Shown here: in pieces, positions 11,317-22,963 of the stretch
Numbering within the stretch: the first letter of the stretch is position 1
Layout of the letters: the number at the start of each line of letters is the position of its first letter
NCBI GenBank assembly: GCA_029204225.1
Contig: CM055106.1
Coordinates: forward strand, 47,004,633 to 47,068,632
DNA length: 64,000 nucleotides
Source of the DNA: Diphasiastrum complanatum
Lineage: Eukaryota; Streptophyta; Lycopodiopsida; Lycopodiales; Lycopodiaceae
Reading direction: 5' to 3'
The notes under the pieces: generated by a model
Told to the model about the DNA's origin: nothing
What the model saw: only the letters and a program-made list of their open reading frames with translations
Database searches by the model: none
Made by a program: the position numbers and the translations under genes

Positions 11317-13250
11317 GAATGTGATCCATATTCATGCTTAATGGTTGAGAACCACCTCCCTTTTTCTGCTCATGCTTCTTCGCTACGATTGACATCAAAA
11401 AGTAGACTTTAGTAACTCTGTTCATACAAACTCGGACAACAGTTAATTTAGCCTTTTAAGATTTTAAACATTTTTAAGACCGAACACACCATCTAATTCA
11501 CCAAAAAACGGTCTTAAAAAACATCCAGGACATGCTGGAACTACCTGTTCAAGATAATGTTTATTTATAATGTCAACCTTAAAAATTGATTTAAATAGCA
11601 AATCTCTCTAGGTAAGGCTATTATAAAATGTTTATGTAAGTTCTATTGAATTCGATACTCCTAGGACTCGTCTGTTCAATTGTGAAATTGTTGCTTGAAA
11701 TGGTGATATCAGTGGTGAGTTTACTTGGGGAAACAGGGTGGTTCAATCCAGAGTTATTGGCAAAAGTACCATTTTCCATGAATTTGCTTAGCTGATTAAG
11801 GATTGGCTCAGCTCTAACTTGTTTCTTGCGGTTTTCCATCTTTCTGTTATCAGCCAAATGATTTATTGACTATATATGTCTCCACATCTAAAGTTTGAAC
11901 AGTAAAAACAAGATCAACACAAAATGGGCCAGGGAATATTTGAAACTCGGTTCAATTGACAAATCTGAAATTGCTTGAACTCAAATTTCAGAGCTAAACT
12001 GGTTAAAGAATTGTGACAAACTAAAATAAACAGAGTTTTTCCCAAAGAATCTGGATTCAGGTGTTGCTTATTACATGAAGGTGGCAAAAGCAGAACTGCT
12101 TAGTTGCAACTAAGTAGCTAACTCAGTATTCCTAGATCCTTCTAGGAGATAAAAATTTAAGTTGCATCTATCTGGAAAGGAATATGCCACTGGCTTTTAC
12201 AGAATGCATGGATTTTATTATCACAAAAGAATAGAGTGGCTGATTTTAGCTTTAGAACTTTTTACATGGACCCTCAAGATAGGGCATGGACTGAAAAGTA
12301 TTCATACTAGATGATACCTGATCGTTGTTCTACCTATGTGCCATAGAACCCACGGTTCCCAGAACCGTGGGTCCTGGGAACCGTGGAAGGAACCGTACCA
12401 CGGTTCAAGGAACCGTGGTACGGTTCATCTAAAAATCAATTAATTATTTATTTATTTTAATTTCCCCCCCAAAACCCCTCATAGCTCGTTTTGGGGGTGG
12501 GGAAAAAAAAATTAATTAATTAATTAATTATTTCACGGTTTATACAGTTCTGCCCAAAAAAAGGTTGTGAACCGTACAGTTCACAGTACAGAACCGTACT
12601 GAACCGTTAACGGTTCATTGATTCTATGCTATGTGCATAGAAGCAACTCTCGAATTAAGGCAATGCAGCAGCCAAGAAGGTTGCGCCTAAAAGAGCCTTT
12701 TGTGATTGGAACTACAGGAAAGCTAATAGAGCTAAGCTTCAATGGCGGACTTACCACACAGCAATCGGGGTGTCAACCACTGAGCTAATGTGCTCCACCA
12801 ATGGGATCTGCTGCTTCATGTATCTTGTATAAACCAAACCCTGTTTGGGTTCCTTAGTGTTGTTTTCCACCAGATAAATCATGGATTAACGAGCTAGCTT
12901 ATAACTTCCTGGCAACATTCCTCAATGATGACCAAAAATGCAGCCCCTTACCATGCTTTGAATGAACACCAAGTAGGCAGAACTCTAATAGTGGTTGACA
13001 GAGAAAAGAAGAGTAAACTCAAATGCTTTGTGGAAAATGAGTCGTCTTTACATAAAGTAGTTCAGGTACAGCAGCTTGCCAGAAAAAAAGAGGTTTGGGA
13101 TCATTTAAATCTGCTCAATGAAAACCTCAATCATTGCCTCTGCCGGATAGGACCCAATCTGGCTTCACTCATCTCCTTCTGAAGGGCCGAAAGCGTGCTA
13201 GAATTTTCCAGCAATTTATTTCCATGTGCCAGTAAATTGTAAGTTACCTG
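11317..13250. repeat. Right arm of the 1.9-kb inverted repeat
   Basis: This is the reverse complement of 4755-6681. It overlaps the last 39 codons of the PPR gene at 13131-13250 and continues through the gene's downstream flank. A 78-residue minus frame at 11621-11857 is not kept open in the other arm, so I do not call it a gene. The 4.6-kb spacer between the arms holds mobile elements only. Confidence 0.93.
12334..12640. mobile_element. Fold-back (MITE-like) palindrome, right copy
   Basis: This is the inverted counterpart of 5364-5670 and is also 307 bp, with GAACCGT blocks and a central pairing of CCCCCCCAAAACCCC with its complement. It lies about 490 bases beyond the PPR stop codon, so PPR transcripts could contain it if their 3' ends are long. 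Confidence 0.75.
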
Positions 13251-15242
13251 GCCTGGCTTATAACCTCTTGATTTCATATCTTCATAAATTTCATTAGCTT
13301 CAAGTACTCTGCCTGCCTTGCAGAGAACACCGATAATTGCATTAAATGTGACAAGCGAGGGACGACAGCCCCTCTCTTCCATGTCTTCAAAAATTTTGCA
13401 CGCTGTGTTGACTCTGTGTTGTCTGCCAAGGTGATGAATTAAAGTAGTGAATGTATAGGTGTCTGGTCTCACCCCCTCTTCTTCCATGTCTTCCAAAACA
13501 TCAAAAGCGCTAGTCAGGTTTCCAATTCTACCGAACATGTCAATGAGCCTGTTGTAAATTACAACATCAGGTGTACAGCCCACATCCTTCATTTCTTGAA
13601 AGAGACTTAAAGCTTTGTCCAACTTCCCATTGCGACTCAGCACGTCTATCAAAGTACTGAATGTAAAAGAATCAGGTACTAGATCATTCGCTCTAAGTTC
13701 CCTAAACAATTTCATGGCCATGCTTGTATTATCCACTCTGGCAAAATTGGCAATAAGACAATTGTAAGCCATCACGTTTGCATAGCCATCTACATCCACC
13801 AATCCACGGAAAAATTTGAGAGCAGCCACAGGCATACCTTGCTTACCAAATATTCGAAGCATTTGACTGAAGCTAGATGCATCCATTGGCGTTCCTTTAT
13901 TTGCCAACCCCCTGAAAAGTTTGCAAGCCTCGTCAGCATCTCCTTTCCTACCTAAGTTAGTAACAAGTATGTTATATGACACCAAATCTGGACTGCATCC
14001 ATTCTGCACCATATCTGTGAAAAGTGAGCAAGCTTCAGCCAGTTCCCCTATCCTACCCAGATTGTCAATTAGAATGGAGTAAGACACCTTATCTGGCTCC
14101 CTGCCGCTTTCCTTCATAGCTTGAAAAAATTGGCGCGCATCTTCAATTCTTCCGGCTTTGCACAACACCTCCATGAGAATGTTGTATGTGACCACTTCAG
14201 GAGTAGCGCCTCCTTTTCTCATTTCTTCAAAGATGGTGTAAGCCATGTCCGTTTTCCTAGACTTTCCCAGACAATCAATGAGCAGATTGTAAGTGGAGGG
14301 TGTTGCATCAAACCCTAATTTGATCATGTTTCGAAAGAGCCTTAGGGCGTCGTCCGGTCTGTTCGCCTTGCAGTTACTGGTTACGATAGAAGTGTATAAG
14401 TGAAAGTCAGGATTGCAGCCACGCCTCTCCATTTCTTGTACAAGCATTGCCACTAGATCCAGCTTTTTTGCCTTACAAAGAGCAAAAATCAGCACTTTAT
14501 ACAAGTTAAAATCAATCCTGTGACCTGGTGGAGTCACTCTCGTACAAAGCTTGACAGCCTTTTCGTGATACCCGTTATTTACTAACAAGCTTACTAACAA
14601 AGTGTAAGTACTCATGGATGAGGGTTTCCAGCCACAGCTCTCGCCTCGTTGCAACATCCATATTACTTCTTGTATATTGTTCCCTTCGCCATACTCCCTG
14701 ATCTTCGACTCAAACTCTTCCATTGTTGCCTTACCCTCAATATGATGATGATGATGATCATCAACTGCCGCTGCCGGGGCCAATGTTGCCTCTTCACGCA
14801 CGCATGCTTCTGCTTTGATGTGCCTGACCTTGACCCCTTGAGAAGACCTCCTCCGCTGAATCTGAGGGGTTGGATGCGAGCTGTTGCTGTCCACCATTTC
14901 TAAGCATCTCTCCTGCATTAAAAGAACACCCACTGTGGAAATGCGTCTGCACAAATGAAGACGCCCTCCATGCCAACAACAAACACCACCACCACAAGAA
15001 GAAGAAGAAAAAGAATATTGCAGATCTTCAAACTTCCGGCAAAAAATCCTGATCTTGGGATGAAATTTGCAAATGATAGCTGGTTCTATGAGGTTTCCTG
15101 CACTTCCACTTCCACTTCCAACTGCTCTTTGCAAATATGTAATAGTATGCGTTATCATCAATCTGCTAGCCTTTACCATCATCAGAATCATCATCATCTT
15201 CTTCGTCTTCATTATCATAATGCTGCCGGCACAATGGATCAT
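13131..15242 (-). CDS. P-class pentatricopeptide repeat (PPR) protein
   Basis: An uninterrupted frame of 703 codons. From about residue 210 to 664 there are 13 consecutive 35-residue P-type PPR motifs (for example VVTYNILMEVLCKAGRIEDA and SFTFSTLIDVLSRNGKLDKA), then a 39-residue tail ending GPIRQRQ. No E, DYW or SMR domain is present. Family knowledge: P-class PPR proteins bind single-stranded RNA in mitochondria or plastids and stabilise, splice or translate organelle transcripts. The first 200 residues are low-complexity (His run at 163-167, Ser and Gly runs), so the true start is unclear. Met109 (14918) or Met116 (14897) are likelier starts, the latter giving an Arg/Ser-rich, transit-peptide-like beginning (MVDSNSSHPTPQIQRRRSS). 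AG acceptor-like sites just upstream (TTTGTGCAG, TTTAATGCAG) allow a 5' intron. The last 120 bases are duplicated inverted at 4755-4874. Confidence 0.95.
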   Translation of the reverse strand: MIHCAGSIMIMKTKKMMMILMMVKASRLMITHTITYLQRAVGSGSGSAGNLIEPAIICKFHPKIRIFCRKFEDLQYSFSSSSCGGGVCCWHGGRLHLCRRISTVGVLLMQERCLEMVDSNSSHPTPQIQRRRSSQGVKVRHIKAEACVREEATLAPAAAVDDHHHHHIEGKATMEEFESKIREYGEGNNIQEVIWMLQRGESCGWKPSSMSTYTLLVSLLVNNGYHEKAVKLCTRVTPPGHRIDFNLYKVLIFALCKAKKLDLVAMLVQEMERRGCNPDFHLYTSIVTSNCKANRPDDALRLFRNMIKLGFDATPSTYNLLIDCLGKSRKTDMAYTIFEEMRKGGATPEVVTYNILMEVLCKAGRIEDARQFFQAMKESGREPDKVSYSILIDNLGRIGELAEACSLFTDMVQNGCSPDLVSYNILVTNLGRKGDADEACKLFRGLANKGTPMDASSFSQMLRIFGKQGMPVAALKFFRGLVDVDGYANVMAYNCLIANFARVDNTSMAMKLFRELRANDLVPDSFTFSTLIDVLSRNGKLDKALSLFQEMKDVGCTPDVVIYNRLIDMFGRIGNLTSAFDVLEDMEEEGVRPDTYTFTTLIHHLGRQHRVNTACKIFEDMEERGCRPSLVTFNAIIGVLCKAGRVLEANEIYEDMKSRGYKPGQVTYNLLAHGNKLLENSSTLSALQKEMSEARLGPIRQRQ

Positions 15243-17212
15243 TTCCGCAAACGCTCCATACCACCGATCATCTATCTATGTAGCTATGTTTGCAAGAAGA
15301 TATGGTGGCCTAGGAGTAGGAGCAACAAACAAGACTTCGTTGTACATGAATCGTTTTTAGGTGAAGAAAGGCCCTCCCTCCCTAAGAGAACCATCGATCA
15401 TGGATGGGTGTCCCCAGAAAATCAGAGATGATTCAAAACAACTGCACTAGAACAACTCTAGTGCCCACCAACAACAAGTGCATAATACATTTACTCACCT
15501 CACCTCCTCTACTTGTTGATTTATACTCATCACTAGGCACATGAAGCAATGATCGCCTACCATGGCTTTTTGCAGCGCCAATTGATAGCAACTAGCTAAG
15601 CAACTTTGTCCCGATGTAACGGCAAGCAAACTGTATGCAATATTGAGAATCGAATTATAGAGGGTGCATAAAAGCATGTTCGTATAGTCATCAAAAGTTG
15701 AGCTTTTTAAGTGAAACGTCCCAACCTTTCAATATAAGACTTGAGAAACAATCGATACCCAACATTATTTCCAAACAGCTTGAGTATGCTTCGTTTTCAT
15801 GTCATGCCATGTACGGTAGTTAGCATGGAGCTAAAATTATTTTGCCTACGAATGAGTCCGTGTAAAATGAAGGTTTTTGGCTACCAATTTTGAAATGTTG
15901 CTTTCCATTGTTGCTTCTCAAATATTTGTACATAGTTTCATTTGGTTTAAAGTTTTGTATTCCAAAACAAGCAAGTAAATATGTTTTGCTCTGAACTAGG
16001 ATATTGCATGTTCTATAATATTTCATAACAATTCCAAAATGACTCTTTTATAAGCGGTTCACAAATTTGATGACAATTGCTAAGATTGAGGTGATGGAAG
16101 CAATGCTTCGAGAAATAAATGATTGTTTATAGAAATGCTTCAAATGCTTGAAATTATGCCTTAAAAATTTAAGAAATATCCAAAAAAAATGCAATCAAGT
16201 TATTAAGCATGAGAATGAATCATTCGCCATATGATACAAATCCAAAGTACCATTATTATTTGAACGAATGCAGAAGTAAATAGTAAACATATTTAAGTAT
16301 TCATTAATAACAATTAAATAATATGATATAATAGTTTGTTCAAGGTCTAACAAACTACAACAAAAGCACAACCGAACACGCAAGAGACATCGACCCTAGC
16401 CACAACATATATTAATTTTCTGGTACAAGTGTATGAAGATTATGAAGAGTTCTATTCAGCAAGATAGCTTGAACTGTACTCAGTTCAAAAATATAAAGCA
16501 CCTATTTACAATTAGGAACAATAAAAATAGAGAGTTACAAGACAGCTCTATAAATGAAGCTGGGTTAAAAAACCCATTTTGTTACTAAGCCGTTTAGCAA
16601 ACGACTAAGTTAAACGCGCACCTCGGTTATCATCGACTAACATCGTTTGTCATCATGCAATCAATATCAAGCTTGCAACACATCATAGAACAATACGTAG
16701 GCTACTTGATTCCGACAACACAAACAAAGCAGGCACAACCAGAATAGTCATAAGCAAGGAAAGCAAATAGGTAACAAACAAACTGAAGACTTCCATTTCC
16801 ACTTTCAAGTTAATCAGTTAGCGAAGACTTACTTTGAGAATGGACATACCATGCTACTTTAAAAGCCAATGTATAGGGCTGACTATGACGCTCAATTTCG
16901 TTTCATCCGCTCTATTTTCAATGTGATCTTCTGCTTTATTTGTCGAAGACAGTTTAGAAACGGCTAATGATGATGGTTTTTCGTTCGCGAGCGCGAATCG
17001 ATATGGATAGTGTGATAAATATCAATTACTTTAGTCATATTTGGTTAATTGGCAATTTAGGCCACTATGCATTTTTAGATAGAGTCTAAATGTTTTTGAA
17101 TTACCAATTCTGGAAAGTGAGGGAAAGTAAGTAGGCAAGTTTGGACCCATTCAAATTTGAATGATTGGTACATTGAATCTAGTCCATACTGTGAGTAGGG
17201 TTTTTGATCTAG
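15243..17212. other. Upstream flank of the PPR gene; no gene seen
   Basis: About 2 kb of AT-rich DNA. The segment nearest the PPR gene should hold its promoter and 5' leader. All reading frames are short and without recognisable similarity, and I see no convincing repeat or RNA gene. Confidence 0.5.
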
Positions 17213-17275
17213 AAGTTTCTATGGAGGGGAACCACATTCAAATAAGGCATAGACCTGCTATAAATAATGTACAAG

Positions 17276-18060
17276 TGTTAGCATCCGTGCTAACACAAAA
17301 AAATAAAAAGAGAGAAATAAAACTCCGTGGCATGTGTTTTGTAAGTCCACGTACGAGTGTCTGTTAATAAACTTCCGCCATGACATGTGTTTGTAAGCCC
17401 ATGAGTAGAAGCTTAAATAATAATAAAATAGCTTAAATTTAGATTTTGAACTTAGACTTAGGAAATTTAAGATTAGAAATATTTTGTCTTAAGTTTTTCT
17501 TAGTTAAGAAACTTTGAAGTTCTAAATCCTAAGTTAGAAGTTCTAGAAAGACTAGAAATAGATTAGTCCCATAATATAGTGGATACTTATAAAAGACCCT
17601 CCTTGCCATAAAAGGAGAGGTATTTGCCTTGCAAATAACACTTTTGAGATTATGCTAAATTGCTATCTCTTGTGAGAGGTGCATAGCTTGAGGGAAGGTG
17701 TTCGGGCCTCCTCTTGGCTCCTTTCATTGGTTCTTTTATTGTGGCATGTTTTAATCGATTTATGCTTTGTTTAGCCGCAGTCTATCTTTTCAATCCCTTT
17801 GGATATTAATTTAGGATTAGCTTAATCACCTTGCTAGTTGGGTAAGCCTTAGTAAGGCTTTGTTTTTTGTCCTCTTAGTTAGTTTCATTTCTATTTCGAA
17901 CACTAGTTGGGTAAGCCTTAGTACTTCCGTCATTGTTTTCTATTTTCGCATTCTCGTTTGAAGCTTGGTAGAAACTTAGAAAGTGGACGATCCTCTCTAT
18001 ACTACACTGCATTGTGAGTAGATCTAGCCAAACATTCACATACCAGATTTACTTCCAACA
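17276..18060 (+). repeat. Ty3/gypsy 5' LTR
   Basis: The LTR starts TGTTAGCATCCGTGC and ends CTTCCAACA, giving TGTT/AACA termini, and is followed immediately by a tRNA-Asp-type primer site at 18061. A TATA-like element (CTTATAAAAGACC) lies near 17587. Length is 785 bp. The left edge is supported independently: the 60 bases before it (17213-17275) recur at 35616-35680, and the similarity stops exactly at the TGTT. Confidence 0.82.
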
Positions 18061-18078
18061 TTGGCGCCATTGCCGCTT
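18061..18078 (+). other. Primer-binding site, tRNA-Asp type
   Basis: TTGGCGCCATTGCCGC resembles the TGGCGCCGTTGCCGGGG primer site known from plant Athila/Tat-type gypsy elements, complementary to the 3' end of tRNA-Asp. It abuts the LTR end AACA. Confidence 0.8.
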
Positions 18079-19089
18079 TTTAAGCATTTTTTACCTGGCT
18101 TCTTTTTCTTTTGTTTTTTCGCCTCCATGTTGTGTGTTTACTTGTTTGCCTATTTTCTATCTTCCAATCACAACACGAGTCTTCTCTCCAGGTCCTACAC
18201 GAGCTGCGGAGCAACTTATCAAGCCGGAGAGAATCAACAAAAGTGTTAACTTGGGCATTTTCTTTGAAAAGAAGTGACGCAAGTGACCTTTTTTTGAACC
18301 AAATAGGTATATCAAAATTCGTCGGCCTTTTACTAAAACGGTTTTTTATTATACTTATGATTCTAATGCTCAAGCAGTAGATCCCAATGCCCAAGCTTAC
18401 AATCCAAACCAAGTTGTCTTTGTCGCGCATCAACTCCCAGCAATACGAGGATGTTTTATCTGTGCAGGTAAGCATCCTAGTATTCGTTGTCCCGATAAAC
18501 TTCGCTTTCCTCCAGCTTGTGAAAACTGTGGTATTGAACATCACGTGAAGGACTGCTCACCCCGATCCAAACCTGCTGCTCCTGTCTGTTCAGTGCAAGT
18601 AGAAACTTTACCAGTTGAAACTCATCCTGCATGGGTCTTGACTCAGGCACAAACCCAACGCCAAGCCCCTACACTTGCATCCAGCAAAACTCAGCAGCAT
18701 GCTGTCCCTCCAAGTGAAGATTCGACCCCGATAGTTTATCCACACCCATCTGAAAAAATTTGACTGCATCATCAGTATCGCCAACAAATCCGCAATGCCG
18801 ACCAACAATATTTCACCTCCCATAAAGTACCTCACAAGCCTTTTGAAAGCAAAACCCTTGAAGATACCGAAGTCTGGGGAGATTTACTGCAAGCCAATGT
18901 CACTCTTCCTTTCCATGTTCTCTGGAAGCATGCTGGCAAATGGAAATACCAGATCAAATCCAATGACACCATTAGCTCTGATGAGTTGCCTGAAATGCCC
19001 TTACACTTAACCAATCCACTCAGCGAATGAAGCAACATCAAAATTCCAGCTACCCATCACCAATCTCGTGAAGTTTTAGTGGTTCTCGA

Positions 19090-20240
19090 TGTTGGAGAAA
19101 GAGGGTGTGTGAGTGTGAGAAACGAAAATAGCTCAAAAAAAAAAACGAACATGAAAAAGAAGCGAATTCGAAACTCGAACGAGAAATGAACTCGAACAGA
19201 AAGTGTTCGTGCGCAGCGGAATGAGCTATATTACTCTTTCTCTAAGCATGACTATGCCTATCAGACACGAACAGAACGTTAGTGATAGAAATCATGGTCA
19301 ATCTGATTACGTAGCCAAACATTAACAAAACATCAGAAGAATAATTTGTCACAAACAGCTAGACAAATTATTCGTCGCGAATGATTCACGAAGAGCTAGA
19401 CTGAGCTCGACTGATAATCAGTCGCGAATGATTCGCAAAAGTCAAGACTAAATATTAGTCATCAACAGCTAGACTAATAACAACTCGCTAAGAACAGATT
19501 ACCAGATTGAGCAACAAGAGAGTTAGACGGAATGAAGAAAAGCATAGCAATATCGACACAAATATGAACACAGAACAAGAGTTATCAGATTAAGTATAGC
19601 AAAATATACATGTCAATAATGCGGTAGAGCACAAGACAATAGCGAGCAAAACCGCGTGCTCTACAAAGTTTCTGTCAAAGGAATGAACCTATTACTGACA
19701 ATAAAGAATCAATGCGCAAGGCATCTACTTCGTCTATCTCTGATAAGCTTCTGATGCTATTATTTTACACATACTTGATGATCTTGATATATGAATATGC
19801 AAGTGGTATTCAATATATATACACAATGTTACAAGTGTGCAGATGAAGAAAGTACAAAGTGGATGTGATGTTTGTAGGAGATCATGGGTGGCTAATGTCG
19901 TTGTCAAATTTGTTAGCACAGTTGCATGAGATGAGTGTGAAAAGGACGTGAAGTCAATTTTTGCTGAAATGAACATTGGTGAAGATGCGAAAAATGCGTC
20001 ACTTTGACGAAATGCCTTAAGATTTGATTTACATGGTGCCTTCGCTTTTCCTAGGGCACCTTTGGCATTTTGTAAGGTAGTGTCGCCTTTGTCACCTGTC
20101 ACAAAACACATGTAAAAACACAGTATCGTGTTTTTCGCTTGTGAGAATTTACTTGTATTTATGTAAGCAGTCACATTTTATTTGTCTGTCTTATTTTATA
20201 TGTAAATATGCAGATTGTGCGACAACATGAGTAAAAAATG
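19090..20240. other. Inserted non-gypsy sequence inside the gypsy fossil
   Basis: The gypsy gag/protease linker stops near 19090 and protease resumes near 20290. The stretch between starts TGTTGGAGAAAGAGGG, an LTR-like beginning, and is rich in GAACTCGAAC and TCGCGAATGATTCGC words, but I see no coding domain or clear second end. A solo LTR or a non-autonomous element is possible. Confidence 0.35.
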
Positions 20241-20743
20241 CAGCATGAATGGAGGCAGATTAAAATGGGATTTAGGAGAGTAGAGGAGATAAATCCAACA
20301 CTTGATGGTGGTTCCGGTGTCGACATCATTTCCACATCCCTCATGCTAGAATGGAATCTGAGAAACAAGCTTGCCAAACTCACTTGTCAGCTTAGGATGG
20401 CTGATCAAAGTGTGGTCCGACCTACCGGTTTCCTTCTACAAGTGCTAATCAAACTAGGAGGTCTAAAGTTTTCTGTCGATCTTGTAGTCCTTGATATTCC
20501 CAATAATGTCTATTCCTATGAACTACTACTTGGTCGTTCATGGCTCACCAATGCAAGAGTCGTTCATGACTGGAGCAAAGGCCGAGTCACTTTTGAAAAT
20601 CGTGATAGCTCTGTCACCATTGATTCAACGGGCAAACTCAAACCTGCACGCATTCATGACGAAGGGTCGTCGACCACCAATTCAGTGTTTGAACCATACC
20701 AGTCTAGCCACGAAAAAGGTCATTATGTTAAATCTACTGATAT

Positions 20744-20998
20744 CTTGCATTTATTACATTTGCCTAGAAATACTAGTTCCTACATGGTCATTCCATCTTC
20801 CGAGATTCACCATGAGGCTTACACAGTTCTTGCTTGTCATTCCTAACTAGCATTTCTCGGCTCTCATACCCGGCTCTCAGTCTTCGTTAGTCTCGTCTTC
20901 TTAGAGACCTCCTCGGTCTAAGGTGAGAGGTGCTCTTGAGTTGGTCTGTCCGAGTATCTTGGGGATTCGTCAGAATCAGCGAACATCATCCCACCCCT
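20744..20998 (+). repeat. Direct repeat, first copy
   Basis: About 250 bp beginning CTTGCATTTATTACATTTGC recur at 26765-27013 at about 95% identity by eye. The segment spans the end of the gypsy protease frame and a following non-coding stretch. The two copies bracket about 5.8 kb of other sequence. Confidence 0.92.
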
Positions 20999-22960
20999 AA
21001 TGTGTTGCAGGACCCACTGCAACTCATATTGGATGATGTCGCTCCGCTTCCGCATTGGCATCTTCGATCATCACTTGGAAAAGCGTAGATCCTCGTTCGC
21101 TTGCATAAAACCAAGTGCTTATTGTTGCCGGACTTTATCAAAAACTGTTTCCGCAAATTGTCGCAATTTAACCAGAATGTCTTATTGCTGCAGTTGGTTG
21201 ACATTCAATAGCTTCACAACTTGCATGCTCGAGTGCTTCCCACGTGTCTCTTTGTTTTGTCACTTGTATCTGCCATTGACGGTTTCATCTTTGTTTCTTG
21301 GCAGATTCTAACTTTTGGGAGGTCTGTGTCTTCCATTTGCTTCTGGGTGTTTTCATGGTTCTTCTCTCAGTTGAAGTTCCAGTCTTGTCGATGCTCATTT
21401 CTGATAGGTAGCACAAATCTTGGTTATCAGTCTCAAGGGGATCATCATCAAAAATTTGGTGGTAGAAACAGTTTTGGATGGACGGTTTGGTAATGGTAAG
21501 GAAACATGATGAAGGCCTAGTGGAAGGGTGAAGGAACTGATAGTTTTACAGTTGCAGCTTTGGACCCTTGCAATGTGGAGCTTTGACCACCACTTGCTGG
21601 GTGAGGAGCTCGTTTTGTTTTGTAGGTTTACGGTTGTCTTCATCTTTCTTTTTCTGCAACTCTTTCTTTTGATCCGTTACTTTTGGATCTCTCTGGGCTT
21701 CATATGAGGGGATTCAACTATCATTGCTCTAGAGATTTTCTTTTGATCAAGATTGATCTGACTCATCTGTTGCTTAAGTTTTGTCCTTTCCTCCTCAGCT
21801 TCTTTGCTTAATTTCGTATGTTTTCTAGCTGCTTCGCCTGCTTCTTAGATCTTCGTTTGGCTGATCATCCATTGTAGGTGATAGTTAGTCTCTGCAAGAC
21901 ACTTGCAATGATCTATCAGCTGCTTCGGTAAGAGTATCAAAAACTAGAGAATTCTCAGAAGAACGGTGAAATGATGATAAACAAACAGATGGAAGGTAGG
22001 GTAGAGGTGGTGACATCGGTAGATGGTGTGAACGGTAGACATGAGAATGGGTGCAAAAGTATGGCAAGAGGTCGGTTGAAGGAGACTGATTTCTCAATGC
22101 TTGTGTTTTCTTTTTCTGAAGGATCTTCATCGTGACTGGAATACTTCTTCTGATTGAGTCTCTTCGGATTACCCATTTGTCGTCCTTAGCCTTGTCTTTT
22201 TCATATTTGACTTGTGACCTTGGCTGTCGATCTTGTTGATGTTGTATTTTGCAGCGTAACTACTCCAATAGATCCAAGCAGATCCACTCTCTCTCTCTCC
22301 CCCCCCCCCCCCCCCAAATGTGTTGGTGGGGATGTGGTTACGGGTAACTGTTCGTGCTCAAGATTGGATCGGTGTGTTTAACACGTAGTTGAAACACGTT
22401 GAACATGCGACTAGACTAAAGATTGAACAAATTTTAACTAAATTTGTTTCGATCTTGCTGTAGTTCATTCGAAGAGTAATATGGCAAGGAGATGCAAGAA
22501 TCAACTTGTTCGTGATATGTACTGTGTAGATTTGGTGGATGCGCAAAAATTCGGAACTCTGTATAAGGTGATTGGAAGATTGATAGATGAATGACAAGTT
22601 ATCCTTGAGATATGCTACATGATGTCCCCTATTCAATGGCTATCCTTGATGAACTAAAAACAAATCTAGAAAAGATATGCATTAAGAAGAAATTACTAAA
22701 ATAAAAAAATGACAAAAAATAAACAAGGAAGGTACCCATGTTACAGAGATTGAAAGCCATAGAGCACTTGTCAAACAAAAAGTCATTTATCAACATGTAT
22801 AATTCACCTTGATAATTGCAATATGTCATTTGTTGTGTAGAGTAATGTGACTTACTTTGACATGTCCTTGTCAAAACAAGGCAGGGCTAGTGACGCTAAA
22901 ATCTACCACCATTGATAGTAGATGTTTTAAGATATAGCTTGCGATGCAGATATGGTTGAG
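20999..22960. other. Unassigned stretch inside the interrupted gypsy region
   Basis: I recognise no gene or element here. It includes a CT run passing into a C homopolymer (about 22283-22315). Short frames such as 21221-21493 (+) have no recognisable motif. Confidence 0.4.
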
Positions 22961-22963
22961 GTA

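Noticed and set aside
11621-11857. A 78-residue minus frame in the right inverted-repeat arm
   Set aside because: The matching place in the left arm is not kept open despite high DNA identity, so there is no sign of selection on a protein.
14649-15431. Plus-strand frames over the PPR start region (for example 14955-15431)
   Set aside because: They are antisense to the low-complexity N-terminal region and have no recognisable domain.
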